DNA from: Pseudorasbora parva
Lineage: Eukaryota > Chordata > Actinopteri > Cypriniformes > Gobionidae
Direction of reading: 5' to 3'
DNA length: 64,000 nt
Assembly: GCF_024679245.1 (NCBI RefSeq)
Contig: NC_090173.1
Location: forward strand, 54,954,306-55,018,305
Part shown: positions 24,040-35,480 of the stretch, in pieces
Position numbering within the stretch: position 1 is the stretch's first letter
How the letters are laid out: every line of letters begins with the position of its first letter
Position numbers and translations under genes: made by a program
Notes under the pieces: model-generated
What the model was told of the DNA's origin: nothing
What the model saw: only the letters and a program-made list of their open reading frames with translations
Database searches by the model: none

Positions 24040-24843
24040 TAATCTGCAGGCAGCCCAAAATTACAGCTTTTGATGTGTTTCACACAAGAACAACCAAAAA
24101 AATCAGATAACACCAAAGCCGTACAATTTTGTTCTTTAGAAGAAGAAGAAAAGTTCTCTAAGAAAATATTGTCAAACTATGAACTTTTTAGAATGAACAG
24201 TTTTTTGTGAATCCGGCCCCTGGTTCTGTTACCTCCTGCCATATCCCAGATCTTTTAACCACAGGTATGGTGTCTCTCATCATGAGTCTCAAAGCTCTTG
24301 GTCAGGTATCAGAAGCCTTTTCATCGTTACACACCATTACACATCTCCCTAATGCTTCCAAGAACATGCACTCTATGGCCTGGCCCTCGTGTTCGCTTCC
24401 CACTCCACCGCACAGCCAACCGTCCATCAGTGAAGCCATCTGTGAGCGCACCAACACTGTTCTCATGCTGTCCTCACTTCTCTGCATTCAACACATTCTC
24501 CAGTGAAGAACAGGCAGGTTAATGCACCGATGGAGGTCAGGGCACACGCTGACTGCAATGACACTTAATTAAGGACTCAGACTATGAGACCATGTGGAAT
24601 GTGCTTGAAAGCAAGAAGCCGTTATGACAGGGTCGCATTAGAAAGAAATGTCCTCACCAAAAAGCTCTGACACAAGGGACATCAAAGCCTCTTCAATAAC
24701 CTTCACCATGATGGCTTCAGGCTGACTGTCGTTATGTCAGACACAACACAGTCTACACAAGAGCTTCTGGCTATGTCAGTTTCAAATGTACAATTCATAA
24801 AAAACTCAGTTGCATTGTTAGGTCAGAAATAAACTTGGTTCCA
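24040..24843. other. unique-looking intronic sequence
   Basis: 24200-24560 has fairly balanced composition and overlapping frames on both strands (up to 99 codons) but no domain and no convincing exon borders. It could be unique intron or a conserved element. Confidence 0.4.
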
Positions 24844-25210
24844 CACTGCAAAAAATGATTTTCTTACTTAGTATTTTTGTATTGTTTCTAGTCAAAATAT
24901 CTAAAAATTCTTACAATAAGAAACAATTACTAGACAAGTAAAACTTTGTCAAAATATACAAGCAAAATAATCTGCCAACAGGGCACGCAAAATAATCTTG
25001 TTTTGTTTGAATTAAGATCATTTTGCTTACCCCATTGGCAGATTATTTAGCTTGTTTCAAGCAAAAACTCTTAATTTTGAGTTATTTTTTTCCCAAAACA
25101 ACACAATAATTTTTACTTGTCTAGTAAATACTTCTTGTTTTAAGAATTTTTAGATGTTTGAACTAGAAACAAAATATAAATACTAAGTAAGAAAAGCATT
25201 TTTTGCAGTG
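24844..25210. mobile_element. fully palindromic CACTGCAAAAAATG MITE, copy 1
   Basis: The left half, from CACTGCAAAAAATGATTTTC, is inverted almost completely in the right half, so nearly the whole 367 bp folds on itself. Copy 2 lies at 31576-32005. No coding sequence. Confidence 0.8.
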
Positions 25211-27311
25211 GGTTGATCACTTACGTGTTGCCTGGATGCCAGTTTCCATAGACAACCATTTGATGATGTGAACAAATTTAATAAATTAATTAATAATACA
25301 GTAAAAAAAATAAAAATTAAAAATAATAATAATAATAATTATATATATATATATATATATTAAATGTGTATTCTTAATTTTGTGTTGGAACACAACAACA
25401 AATTTGTACATATGAAGTACTTTATGTATCTGTCAGCAAAAGCCATTACAGCATGGATTAGTTTAAATATCTCTCTTTTTTTCACAGTCAGTTTTCTCTT
25501 CATTCATTTGTTGCTATGGTTGCTGATTAGCTCACACCTGTTCCTTGTTTCAATAGCCACATTTCCATCATCGGGCCAAACTGTTCTTGTTGCTTAACTG
25601 CTTCATTTATTATGGAGGATGATCAGATATTTTATCATTAACTCATGTTTACCAAATAGCGCACTTGGCCAGCTAAATTTGTAGCCAAGGCAACAGATAA
25701 GTGACCAGTCCTGAGTGGCGACGTCACTAAACGCATTCGACCAGCACAGTTAGCCAACCGGCATGAGAATTCAGGGCCGAGAACGCTTTGGGTTTGTAAT
25801 GCTGCCGTGCCGAAACCAGGCTCAAGTGAAACCATAACTGGAACCGTGCGGCTTTTGTATTTAAGCCTTCAGTTTGCTCAGTTCTTTGTTCTGCCTTAAA
25901 GTTATGTTAGCAGTGTTTGTTCTCTGTGATTAATAAAGTACATTGAGTTTCTTCGTTCATCCGTGACAAGTTGGTTAGCACTACACTAAAGCAAGAATTT
26001 ACAGACCCTCCAGGGTTTTGCGGTCTTCAAATCAATTACTGCATTATTTGTGGCAGCTTGTCTTTTTGCACACTTTTTCCACAACATACGACCAAACACA
26101 AAACAGAGGGGGGACATATTATTATAATATAATATATATAATATATTAGCTAATCAAAATTTGCAATTCCAAGCCCAAACAAAATGATCAATATGCTCAA
26201 AAAAGCAAATTCCTATATTTTGGAATGCAAAAAATCAGGAGAAAAAAGTCCTGTGAAATCCGGATGGGACTGAAAAATGTATGCTCACACTTTGGCGCTT
26301 GTGTAAAGGATGTCTCAGGTCCAACACAGCAGAGGGCTTTGGAGATCTATTCACTGATGTACACACACATCCTCCTCAAAGACTTGACCATCTTCCATGG
26401 CTAATGTCCAGTTGACAGGAAGATATACACAAATATGACACATGATATACCTTTTGCCATCTGTGACCATCTGAGTCTGCCAACTCTTGTGTCACCCTGT
26501 ATTTCTGCCCAATGATTCCCAAGAGCCATGGTAAAAAGATACACTTTTAAGCTCTCATATTGTCATCTAACATACAGACATGGATGGATTTTGGGGACCT
26601 GGGAGTGGGAACATAATTATTCAGTGTCTCTTCAAGATATATGTATATTATAGTTTTTTTGTTTTTTGACCATCCGACAAGTCACAATTTTCTAGTTAAG
26701 ATTTGAACCCCTGTGATATTTCTAAATAGTGTTTGGGTATTGAAGACGTTTAGAAGAATTGTCAGTGCGCAGCATTAACAAGCGACGTTAGTCTAAGACG
26801 TTCTGTTGGCCACTTCTGTTTCTGGAGCGCTGCACTGATAAGCCCCACCCACACTGAATCTCATTGGTCCGCATGAGATGTCCATTTCACTGCACACAAC
26901 CTTATATTAAGCATTAAATATGATTTGATAGGCTGTCACATTACACAGCACTTCACTTTCAGTGTGCAGAGACAAATTACTTGAGTCGTCACACCTGGTT
27001 AGGACACGGTCTGATAGTCCAGGAAACTTGAGAAGTAAGACTGCTTACCTGGCATCTTTTACTTTTGACCTACTTGGATTACATTTTTCAAGCAGTTTTT
27101 TTGGTCTGAAGCAAACTTACTGCGCTTTCTGTATTTAGAAACTATTAAAAATGTTAAAATATAACAGGCTATGTTTCTTGTACTAAGTGAATACAATATG
27201 AAATTGCCACTTTTAGAGGGGGCTTGGAGGGGTGGACGTGAATTCCTTGAGAAATCAATTATAATACAAAACTAAAAAAATCACACTTTGCAGTATATAT
27301 ATATTTATGTA
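25211..27311. other. intronic sequence without recognised gene
   Basis: AT-rich with (AAT)n/(TA)n near 25325-25360 and AT-rich text at 26110-26150. I see no exon, no paired termini and no RNA gene. Confidence 0.5.
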
Positions 27312-27319
27312 CTCATGCA

Positions 27320-27930
27320 CAGAGTTGGGGTAATGCATTACAAGTAATGCGAGTTATGTAATCAGATTACTTTTTTCAAGTAACTTTTAAAGTAACATTA
27401 CTTTGCAAAGTACATTTTTCAAATAAGTTACTTTTTCAAGTATAAGTAACGAAAGTTACTTTGTTTTCCCATTTACTGACTATTATCTGTGGGACATCGT
27501 GAGTAAGTGCAGAGGCGCTGTGTGCACTGTGTGTGAACATGATGGCTATTGTAGTTTTAGACTAAATTTGAGCATTTACTCGTCTCACTTGCACAAAAAA
27601 CGTATTCGGTATTCCTCAAAATGAGTAAAAACAGTGGAATGCAAACTCTGAACATTACGCAAACCTGCAATAATTAAATATGTTAAATCAACAAATATAC
27701 TTTATGTATTTAATTTTATTTTTGGTGTGAAAGTGGCTTTACATTTGCCAAAATAGATAATAAAAAATATAAATATTAAAAATTAAACATGCAAACCCAT
27801 CCCAGGTAAGAAAATGTAACAAAAAGTACCGTAAAGCAGTACCTTCCATAAAAAAAGTAATGCAATAAGTTACTTTTTATAGGGAGTAAGTCAATATTCT
27901 TACTTTTCAAAGTAACTTTTCCCAACACTG
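27320..27930. mobile_element. hAT-type element with GTAACTTT repeats
   Basis: The left end is CAGAGTTGGGGTAATG and the complement of the right end is CAGTGTTGGGAAAAGTTAC. The flanking octamers CTCATGCA (27312-27319) and CTCCTGCA (27931-27938) match at 7 of 8. Subterminal sequence is dense in AAGTAACTTT and AGTTACTTT. Non-autonomous. Confidence 0.82.
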
Positions 27931-28013
27931 CTCCTGCATAAAATAGTTCATAAGTGTGTGAATTGGGACACACCTCAAATTTCATTGCATAAAATAGATT
28001 TCTTTATTCTTAA

Positions 28014-29228
28014 AGGGTAACTAAACCCTAAACCAACTTTTTTAGTTAATGATCTGCAAGACTAATAATAATAATAATAATATATTTTATTTGTAAAGCC
28101 CTTTTCATAGTTAAAAACAATCCCAAAGTGCTAAGTGACTAGGGCTTTATTAATGCTGTTTATTGATTCGAGTAAATGTTTTGACATTTGGGTATTAAGT
28201 GTTTTAATTCTATAATATATGGTGTAAAAACGTCTTAGTGCTGCCCTCTTAAGGTTGAACGGTGGCTACTGCAGTCGAATTTTCCTATTGGACGTTGTGG
28301 TGCTTCGTGACGTAGGATGGTACTTCCAACGGCTCACTATCTACGCCCCTGGCACGAGCTCACCACGCCCTGAGAAATGTTTTCCCGTGATCACATGATG
28401 AGAACGGCTTCAGTCCAGTATGAGCGCTCATGTTACATGAAGTTGAAACATTATGAATTAAGAATGAAACTTTCTCGTCACTTGCTTTCAACATCCTAAT
28501 GAAGAAAATACAGATAAATAATGCAGTTGTAAGTACATGTTAAGCTTTTCTTGCGGTATTTTTCCCGCCCGTCATGTCTACAGATCATTTTCATACTTCA
28601 GACGCTTTCAGACAAACCCTGACACGCAAATGGTTGCGAACAACAAATCCCTAAGACGTGTTAAATCGTGCTAGACTGCTGGCCTATGTAGTCTAACTTT
28701 TATTTGAGGAAATCTGTTGTAATAGGCCATTAGGTTTGAACTTATTGGTCCTGCGCTTTTTTAGTGGCATTCAGTATAAGGATATGGCTGTTCAGTGTTC
28801 ATAGATTAGTTATTGGTTTCATTCTCTCTTGCACTGCTGCTTCGCTATCATGAATGAATGAAGGAGCATCGTCGGCATCGGGAGTTAACGCAGTTTGAGC
28901 CAGCGGCCTGATTGATAAGGCTCTGTGTCTACAGACATTTCACCCTCCTCCACTTCAGGTGAAGGTGGTGGAGAAAAGTCCTCTACTTTAGATGACCGCT
29001 CTGTTGCAAAGCTACTGTCCTCACTCCAGTCACTATCCATCTTTGCGAGTCTGACAGCTGTCAAACACGTTGTCACTACGGGTCTCAGGTGCACGCCCCC
29101 CCCCCCCCCGCTCAGCCCCGCCCTCGTCTCGTCCCCTCTGTCTCCGCTGGGTTCTGCCCACTTTTGAAGCATTTTTCAAATATTGCCAGTGGGCGGAGTT
29201 AGGCTGTGAACAGGGGTTTAGTTACCCT
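28014..29228 (-). mobile_element. TTAA-flanked element with an ORF fragment
   Basis: TTAA on both sides (28010-28013 and 29229-29232). The ends AGGGTAACTAAACCC are perfect inverted repeats over 15 bp. On the minus strand an open stretch from 29040 to 28885 begins MDSDWSEDSSF and continues with an acidic, Pro/Ser-rich segment ending TEPYQSGRWLKLR before a stop. This looks like the truncated N-terminus of a parent element's protein, but I cannot name it. A poly-C run lies at 29097-29109. Confidence 0.82.
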
Positions 29229-29232
29229 TTAA

Positions 29233-30715
29233 AATGAGGGGGGAAATTGCCCCCTTGTTTACTCTAAATTTCAAACTACTACTTTTGAAACTAATAATCG
29301 CAAATGGAACAGGTTGCTTACAGAACCGCTTTTGTGGTTCAGTGTTAAGGCCCGTTCTCATCAAGCGTAATAACTATAACAATAACTATATTAGTGTTCA
29401 CACCAGCAGATGATATTGTTCTGTTTACTCTAAGTGTGCTGCAGTTTTGTCAGCTGTCGCTTTAAATACTCAAGCTCTTTAAAGCAGGATGGATTCTGAT
29501 TGGTTTTTATCATTAATCAGCTGGGGAAAAAAATCACTCTTCAGAGATATTGTTCCTCTGTGCTATTAGCAGTGCTATATTTGGTGCTTGATTACGTCCT
29601 ATTTTGACGATCTGAGCACATGCTCTGAAGCGCACGGCGCAGGTCCACTTAGGGCGTCCGAATCCACTTTTGCTAGTTTAATGATGGGGAAAACGGTCAG
29701 CGCTCCAGGCTCATGAGGGTTGTGCCTCGTCTCTTAATGAGTGTGTTTTGGGCGTAATGTGCAATAAACCAATCAGAGTCTCATCTCCCATTCCCTTTAA
29801 AAGCCAGTTGTGCTCACACCATGGAGGATTCACTGTTGACATGAGGAAAGACTGAACGCTTCTCCAGAGAGGAATGCTTTAAAGTGTGTGTGTGTGTGTG
29901 TGTGTGCTGCTGCACGTCCCTGTGTGTGTAATAATCAGAGTGAATTTGCGTTGTGCACCGCCTATAGGCTCATATTACTAACACACCCTTTAAATAACAC
30001 TAAAATACTGCACTATTGCCTTTAGAGCAGGTTTGTGTTGGTCAATGGCTCAGTCGTTTTCAGTTCCTCAAAATAGCAACGCTCCAACAATGCTCCTGAA
30101 CACTCCTGGTTTTCAGACCAGACGCCCATGGGGGAACAGATGCGCCAGCGCATTTGATATTTACACAACGTACAGCTGGACGTGAAAATGATTACTGTGT
30201 CGGGCTGAAACTAGCAGAAAACACTTGCATCGCACCGGGTGTATGATAGAGCCCTGTATCTTTATGGTTATCGTTTATATCGTCCAGATCTTTGTGTAGG
30301 CCAATCAAGATCGTTATACAGGCGCAGTCATTTCTGAACACAAACAGAGAGGGCCGTCCTCAACATGTTGCCACAATGTTGGAAGCACAGAATTCGGCAG
30401 AATGTCACTGAATATATTCAGTCCGCTGCGTGTTCCTCAAAACCCTTTCTGATTTGGGACATGCCGTTTATCAAACGACAACGTTGACATAGAGGAACCA
30501 AGATTTAAACAGATTTGCCCGAGACCCTCACAAAAGTGCCAGATCATCAAATTATCCAGATGATGAAGGCTGACATAAACTGAACATCCTCATCTGCCAC
30601 TGTTGTGAAGTAGAGTAATAACCCCTCAATACATCAACACATTCATCAGAGAACAGAGACACTAAACCACATCCTCTCACTACAGCACACACACACACAC
30701 ACAAACACACAGTAC
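29233..30715. other. prkca intron 2 next to exon 2
   Basis: Includes a truncated relative of the MITE at 2650-2925 (from about 29350), (GT)n at 29884-29906 and (CA)n at 30686-30703, the latter only 13 bp from the exon 2 splice donor. No other feature seen. Confidence 0.55.
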
Positions 30716-30747
30716 CTTGGCACTGGAAGCCTTGTTTTCCAAATCCC
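30716..30747 (-). CDS. prkca: protein kinase C alpha, coding exon 2 (32 bp)
   Basis: On the minus strand the intron ends TCTACAG at 30748, and the exon gives G-GGA-TTT... through CAA-G before a GT donor (complement at 30714-30715). Joined to exon 1 (ending TG) it restores W and reads GFGKQGFQCQ, the middle of the first C1 (diacylglycerol/phorbol ester-binding) zinc finger, including its third Cys. A 32-bp exon with these phases is the arrangement I know for PRKCA and PRKCB. The exon is intact. The next exon, outside the window, would begin by completing Val and CC of the finger. Confidence 0.93.
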
Positions 30748-31220
30748 CTGTAGAGTTGCATTTGATAAGAGAAAGAGACAAAAGTGTGTTAGTCACAAAG
30801 CAGCAAAATTGATAACTTACTTAATAACTTTTACTGTAAAACAACCTGAAATTCATTATCAAATGTAGCATTTTTCAGATTTTTTAAAAAAAGATAAAAT
30901 GTGCAAATGAACACTTTAACCTTAATGACTGTGAAAGGTTGAATAGTATTAAAGCAGGATTTAGGTATTAAAATGCCTGAGACATCTGTCCAGCAAATCC
31001 AGTTTGATCACGAAATGGTTTTCTGAATGCGCATTAATAGCTCATTATCATTATCTTTATCATTATCTTTAAATAACCATTATCTGTCTTTAGTCTAATG
31101 ACACGCGTTACATTTATTATTAGTGCAAATGTATAATCTTAATACACATAAGCCAGTTGGAATAACTAAAACTATATAAATTATTAAATTATGAAAACAC
31201 ACACACACACACACACACAC

Positions 31221-31535
31221 GTTTGTTTTTGTGACATATGGGGACATTCCACAGGCATAATGGTTTTTATACTGTACAAACCGTATTTTCTATCCCCTTA
31301 CACTGCCCCTACCCCTAAACCTACCCATCACACACACACACGCACGCACGCGCGCACGCACGCACGCACGCATGCACACACACACACACACACACATCAC
31401 AGGAAACATTCTCCATTTTTACATTTATTACAAAAAAACTCATCTTGTATGATTTATAAGCATTTTGAAAAGTGTAATACCTGTCATACCCATGTCATTA
31501 TACACATTTGTGTCCTCATATGTCACAAAAACATG
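31221..31535. mobile_element. GTGACATATGGGGACA element in (CA)n, copy 1
   Basis: The left end TTTTTGTGACATATGGGGAC and the complement of the right end (TTTTTGTGACATATGAGGAC) are inverted repeats. Both sides are CA-repeat, with a further CA/CGCA expansion at 31329-31396 inside. Copy 2 (58671-59089) has the same setting. Confidence 0.8.
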
Positions 31536-31575
31536 CCCCCCCCCCCACACACACACACACGCACGCACACACACA

Positions 31576-32005
31576 CACTGAAAAAAATGCAATTCTTACT
31601 TAGTATGTCTGTCTTATTTACAGTCTAAATATCTAAAACTTCTTAAATCAAGATGCATTATAAGGAAAATAACAAAATATTTAGCTTGTTTTCTGGGAAT
31701 TAGGGAGTTTTTGCTTAAAGCAAAATTATCTGCCAATGAAAAAATAACCTTATTTCTGTTTGGCAAACAAGAAATAAGATTTCCTCACCCCATTGACAGA
31801 TTATTTAGCTTTTTCTTTTTTTTTTTTAAGTAAAAACTCACTTTATTTTATTTATTTTTCCAAATATAAAACATATCTCGTAAACAAACAAAACATATCT
31901 CGTGTAATTTTATGAATTAGTAAAACATCTTAATTTTACAATTTTTAGATATTTGTACTGTAAACATGACAAAAATACTAAATAAGAAAAGGAATTTTTA
32001 CAATG
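31576..32005. mobile_element. palindromic CACTG MITE, copy 2
   Basis: Starts CACTGAAAAAAATGCAATTC and shares with 24844-25210 the TTCTTACTTAGTAT stretch, ATCTGCCAATG and TTGACAGATTATTTAGCTT. The right half is the inverted left half, more diverged than in copy 1 and with a poly-T expansion near 31820. Confidence 0.7.
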
Positions 32006-32365
32006 TTTACATATAATGTCTTCATGCAGTTCAACTACAAAATATCTCATTTATTCTGAACATTTAGGTCATTTTAAGCAGATTTTCCCTCATGCAAACA
32101 AACCACATAGCTAATTTAGTAAATATAAATGACTAATACGTTTAAATACTATACAAATAGGCAATGTGCACAATAAACAGACTCCAACTAGACATGCAAA
32201 CACATTGTTATGCTAATGTATTCATGTGTGCACCTCAGTTTAGTTTTGAGAAAGACTGTATTATGCTTGCCAATTAAAAGTAAAAAGTTAATGACAGATG
32301 TCAAGCCAAACAATGAAAAGTGCCATTTCTGAAAGTTTCATGTGTAATGCATGAGTGTGTGTTAC

Positions 32366-32529
32366 CAGATAAAGTCGGTGCAGTGGCTGCAGAATGTGGG
32401 CTGCTTGAAGAAGCGAGCGATAAATTTGTGGTTTTTAACTTCGTGCACGTTCTTCTGTCGTAGGGCTCCTTTTCGCGCGAATCGATTGACGATGGTGGAG
32501 TCATTGATCTGTATCAGATGATCAGCCAT
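32366..32529 (-). CDS. prkca: protein kinase C alpha, coding exon 1
   Basis: Serine/threonine kinase activated by calcium, diacylglycerol and phosphatidylserine at membranes. The minus-strand frame from ATG at 32529 reads [15 protein letters not shown], then the pseudosubstrate [13 protein letters not shown] (residues 16-28, with Ala where a substrate has Ser) that blocks the active site at rest. Next comes the start of the C1A finger: His34, then CSHC at Cys47 and Cys50. The exon ends after TG of Trp at a GTAAC donor. KFIARFFKQ and NRFARKG favour alpha; KNH at 32-34 is more beta-like, so prkcb is the alternative. The cep112 neighbour supports prkca. The start is fixed by the MAD beginning seen in conventional PKCs. 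Confidence 0.93.
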
Positions 32530-32549
32530 CGCGCTGCTATTCCTCAGGT

Positions 32550-32586
<37 letters not shown>

Positions 32587-32770
32587 CTCCGCTGCGCGAC
32601 GCGTCTACTGTACGCGTCTCTCCTGTTACAGCCTCTCTCACTGACACTGACGTCAACTCTCTCCGTTATGCGCGCGTCTGTTGGTCACTCGACGCGAGGA
32701 CGAGCAGCGCCACCGCGCGGAAGAACACATGAGCGCGCCATCTGTCCTGTTCCACAGGCGCGCGCTGCGT
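32530..32770 (-). promoter_or_regulatory. prkca: prkca 5' region, CpG-rich promoter with a full CRE
   Basis: Immediately upstream of the start codon lies a (GT)n tract (32549-32583). It is followed by about 180 bp much richer in CpG than the surroundings (GCGCGACGCG, CGCGCGTC, CGCGCGG). It contains a perfect palindromic CRE, TGACGTCA (32648-32655), the CREB/ATF site. No TATA box is evident. The transcription start is not determined. CpG density drops sharply left of the exon and right of 32770. Confidence 0.65.
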
Positions 32771-33095
32771 AGATAATGTTGTTTATATAGTCGTTTCTTT
32801 GGTCATACATTTTGTTTTAGAATTGTGCACATTTGCTAATTAATTTAAACTGTGTAGGTAATATATGTAATTAATATGTTTAGTATTATATATTAGCCAC
32901 TTATTTAGTAGGTTAAAACAACTGACCCCTAAAGACCATCACAAAACCACTAAAAGCTCAGAAAACACTTGGTGAGGATTTGTTTATAATTATAATTAAG
33001 GGCAATTATAATTTTTAAAATTATAATCATAAGAAATTATAATTAATTTCTCAAATTCTTGATTTGAGCCAATCTTGTTCATTGTCTTGATTCAA
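32771..33095. other. intergenic sequence
   Basis: AT-rich; 32985-33050 has several interleaved AATTATAATT inverted motifs. Nothing else recognised. Confidence 0.5.
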
Positions 33096-33143
33096 GAATG
33101 GATGGATGGATGGGTGGATGGATTATGGATGGATGGATGGGTG
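33096..33143. repeat. (GGAT)n, left part of the tract split by the giant hAT
   Basis: GGAT units with a GGGT variant and an ATTATGG interruption. It resumes at 50387 after the nested insert with the same GATGGGTG phrase. Confidence 0.9.
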
Positions 33144-34011
33144 CAAGGCCGGACTTACCATTGGGCTTGACTGGGCTCAAGCCCATGGGCCCCGCCCAAT
33201 AGGGGGCCCCGTCATTTTACGTTTGGTTTTTTCAATATGTCAGTCATTTCATTTTTATTTTAAAGTTTGTGGAAAACTAGCGGCCAAAAGTGGCCCGCCA
33301 GCGATAATATCTGGCCCGCGCCCGCATCTGCCGAATCTGGCAGATTGTTTTAATAGCGGCTGGGTCTGAAACATATTTGCCAGTGTAACGGAGGCGAGGT
33401 TTTTTTTACGGTCTATGAGCCAAGCTAACGAGAACTGTCCAGGTAAACTCCTGTCATTTCAAGAGATGCTTTCCTCGTCTAGCGTGGTGTGAGCATGGCG
33501 TTTCTGTTGCGTGTCAGCCGCGGCGCGGCTGCCGAGGGAAGCCCTATACTTCATGTTAAATATAAATATATTGCCTTTGATACAGCAAAGACAACGTCGG
33601 CAGTCGCCTATTGACCATACATATCTATGGTATTGACGGCAAAATAGGCTACAGAACATATTATTCTGTATTGACAGGTTTAATATTTCAAAATCGATAA
33701 TTATGTTGTTTTTTATTATTATAATTAGGCCTATATCTGCATTTATGTTAACCTACAGACTTTCACAGATGAAAATGTCATTTTTTAATATGTATTCGTG
33801 TCAAAATGGCATATAAACATCTTTTCCTATTCTATTTTGCCTGGAAACGCTTCCAACACGCTCGCATGTCGCGTGAAAAATAGGCGTCTCTTCTTTTCGA
33901 AGCATGCACGCGTTTTCCGCGCGGCTCGGACAGCACGTGTGACGCAGGCAGTATGCTATGGCAAGCCAGAGTATTCACAATCGCCTGGTCGGACGTCTGA
34001 TTGCACACTGA

Positions 34012-34285
34012 CGCGTCAAAAGCGCGCGTTTTCACTGCAAAACGCGCGTCCTCGACGTGTTTTGGCACAAAAACGCGCGCTCTTAACGCGCGCTTTGGTA
34101 TCATGGAAAACGCGCGTCAAAAACGTGCGTTTTTGTCTACCAAAACGCGCGTCCTTGACGTGTGATTTGCTTATTAAAAACGCGCGTTCTTGACGTGCGC
34201 TTTGGAATGACCAAAACGCGCGTTTTTGACGTGCGTTTATCTTAACAAAAACGCGCGTCAAATACGTGCGTTTTGTTTCAGAAAA
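34012..34285. repeat. tandem GC-rich hairpin array (AAAACGCGCGT...ACGTGCGTTTT)
   Basis: About eight units of 34-38 bp. Each has an AAAACGCGCGT half, a short middle such as CCTTG, and an ACGTGCG(C/T)TTT half that folds back on the first. Unit joints are variable A/T-rich text. Frames of 90-131 codons on both strands over this block are by-products of the repeats. Confidence 0.85.
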
Positions 34286-35137
34286 AGCGCTCGTTATGAA
34301 CGTGTAAACGGGTAAACCCAACAGGCAGTGCAGAACGTGTGTTTGAAGTGTCCACCGGGCGAAGAGAACGCGCTCTTTCATTAGTGTTCTCAAGCTTGCA
34401 TGTCAAAAGCCTGTTCACTCCATAGGGCTTGAGTCTGTTATGCTTTTGTCTGCTGTATGTTTAGGACTCTATTATTATCATTAAACCCAACCAAAATAAC
34501 ATGGAATTATTATCGAAGATAAATTTGACCTTGGATTATTATAACTCAACAGTTATAATCCCATCTAATTCATATGAAATATGCATATGAAAACGTAAAA
34601 CTTGTATTTAAAAGTGGGGATGACGTTGGATAAATAGGCCCATACCTAGGTATGTAAGGATACAATAAAATACTACACCACAATTATGATTAGTTTAGCT
34701 ATAGCGACAGATCACTGATATAGTTGCCTGTCTGGATTTTTTTTGGTGGTGTAAATATAATTTATTCTGAAGCAGTATTCTTATGCAAGTTTTTATCGGA
34801 ATCAGCATATTTGTGTCATTTGCCCACGATGTTTTGAATGTAATAATAATAATAATTAAAGCTGCAAGCAGCATTTAAGCGGGGTTCAAGCATTTGAGGC
34901 CTTTAAACAGTTTAGGTGTTTCGCATTTAAGGGCCTTTAAGCAGTAAAATAATTAAAACAGAGCTCAGATAAAATTAAGTGATAAATTGACAAAATACCA
35001 TTTTAAACGTTATAATAGTGACTTTATAAATTCTAAATATGAATTATTGAACAAAATGGCTATTTTAACCAGCAGGTGGCAGTAGAGGATTAGTAATTGG
35101 CTCGCTTTCATTTTTAAAGTGTTTGTTTTGTTTATGT

Positions 35138-35480
35138 GGTTGTTAGGGTGTTCTGGGTGGTTGCTAAGCATTGCTAGGTGGTTGTTAAGGTATTCTGGGT
35201 GGTTGCTAGGGCATTGCTAGGGTGTTCTGGGTGGTTGCTAGGGTGTTGCTAGGCAGTTGCTAAGGTATTCTGAGTGAATTTCATGAAGCCCGATCTTCAT
35301 GAAATTGTGCATGCTTCTTTAGAGTCACGTGCTGAATCGGCCCACCTATTTTAATGAAGTTTTGAGTTTTCGTTCAGGATTTCATGAAGCCCGATCTTCA
35401 TGAAATTGTGCATGCTTCTTTAGAGTCACGTGCTGAATCGGCCCACCTATTTTAATGAAGTTTTGAGTTTTCGTTCAGGA
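35138..35480. repeat. GGTTGCTAGG minisatellite and a 101-bp direct duplication
   Basis: 35138-35275 consists of GTTGCTAGGG / TGTTCTGGGTG units. It is followed by two almost identical 101-bp copies (35279-35379 and 35380-35480) starting TTTCATGAAGCCCGATC. This is the portion by which array unit 1 is longer than the others. Confidence 0.85.

Larger units (their letters stand above)
30748..32365 (-). other. prkca: prkca intron 1
   Basis: Intron of 1,618 bp with a GTAAC donor (complement at 32361-32365) and a CAG acceptor. It contains two MITEs (31221-31535 and 31576-32005) and (AC)n/(CGCA)n tracts at 31197-31220, 31329-31396 and 31536-31578. The remainder, 32006-32365, shows nothing recognisable. 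Confidence 0.85.

Noticed and set aside
24207..24506. overlapping frames on both strands in unique-looking intron
   Set aside because: Mutually overlapping, no domain, no start or splice support.
32301..32504. 67-codon minus frame beginning [14 protein letters not shown]
   Set aside because: Out-of-frame shadow of prkca coding exon 1; the neighbouring frame gives the exact PKC N-terminus.
34012..34285. CRISPR-like pattern of short repeats and spacers
   Set aside because: Eukaryotic context, units self-complementary and variable, joints not uniform in length, no cas genes.
33798..34393. 131- and 125-codon frames on both strands rich in Lys/Arg/Ala
   Set aside because: They follow the tandem CGCGCGT hairpin units, and repeated units without stops give open frames on both strands.
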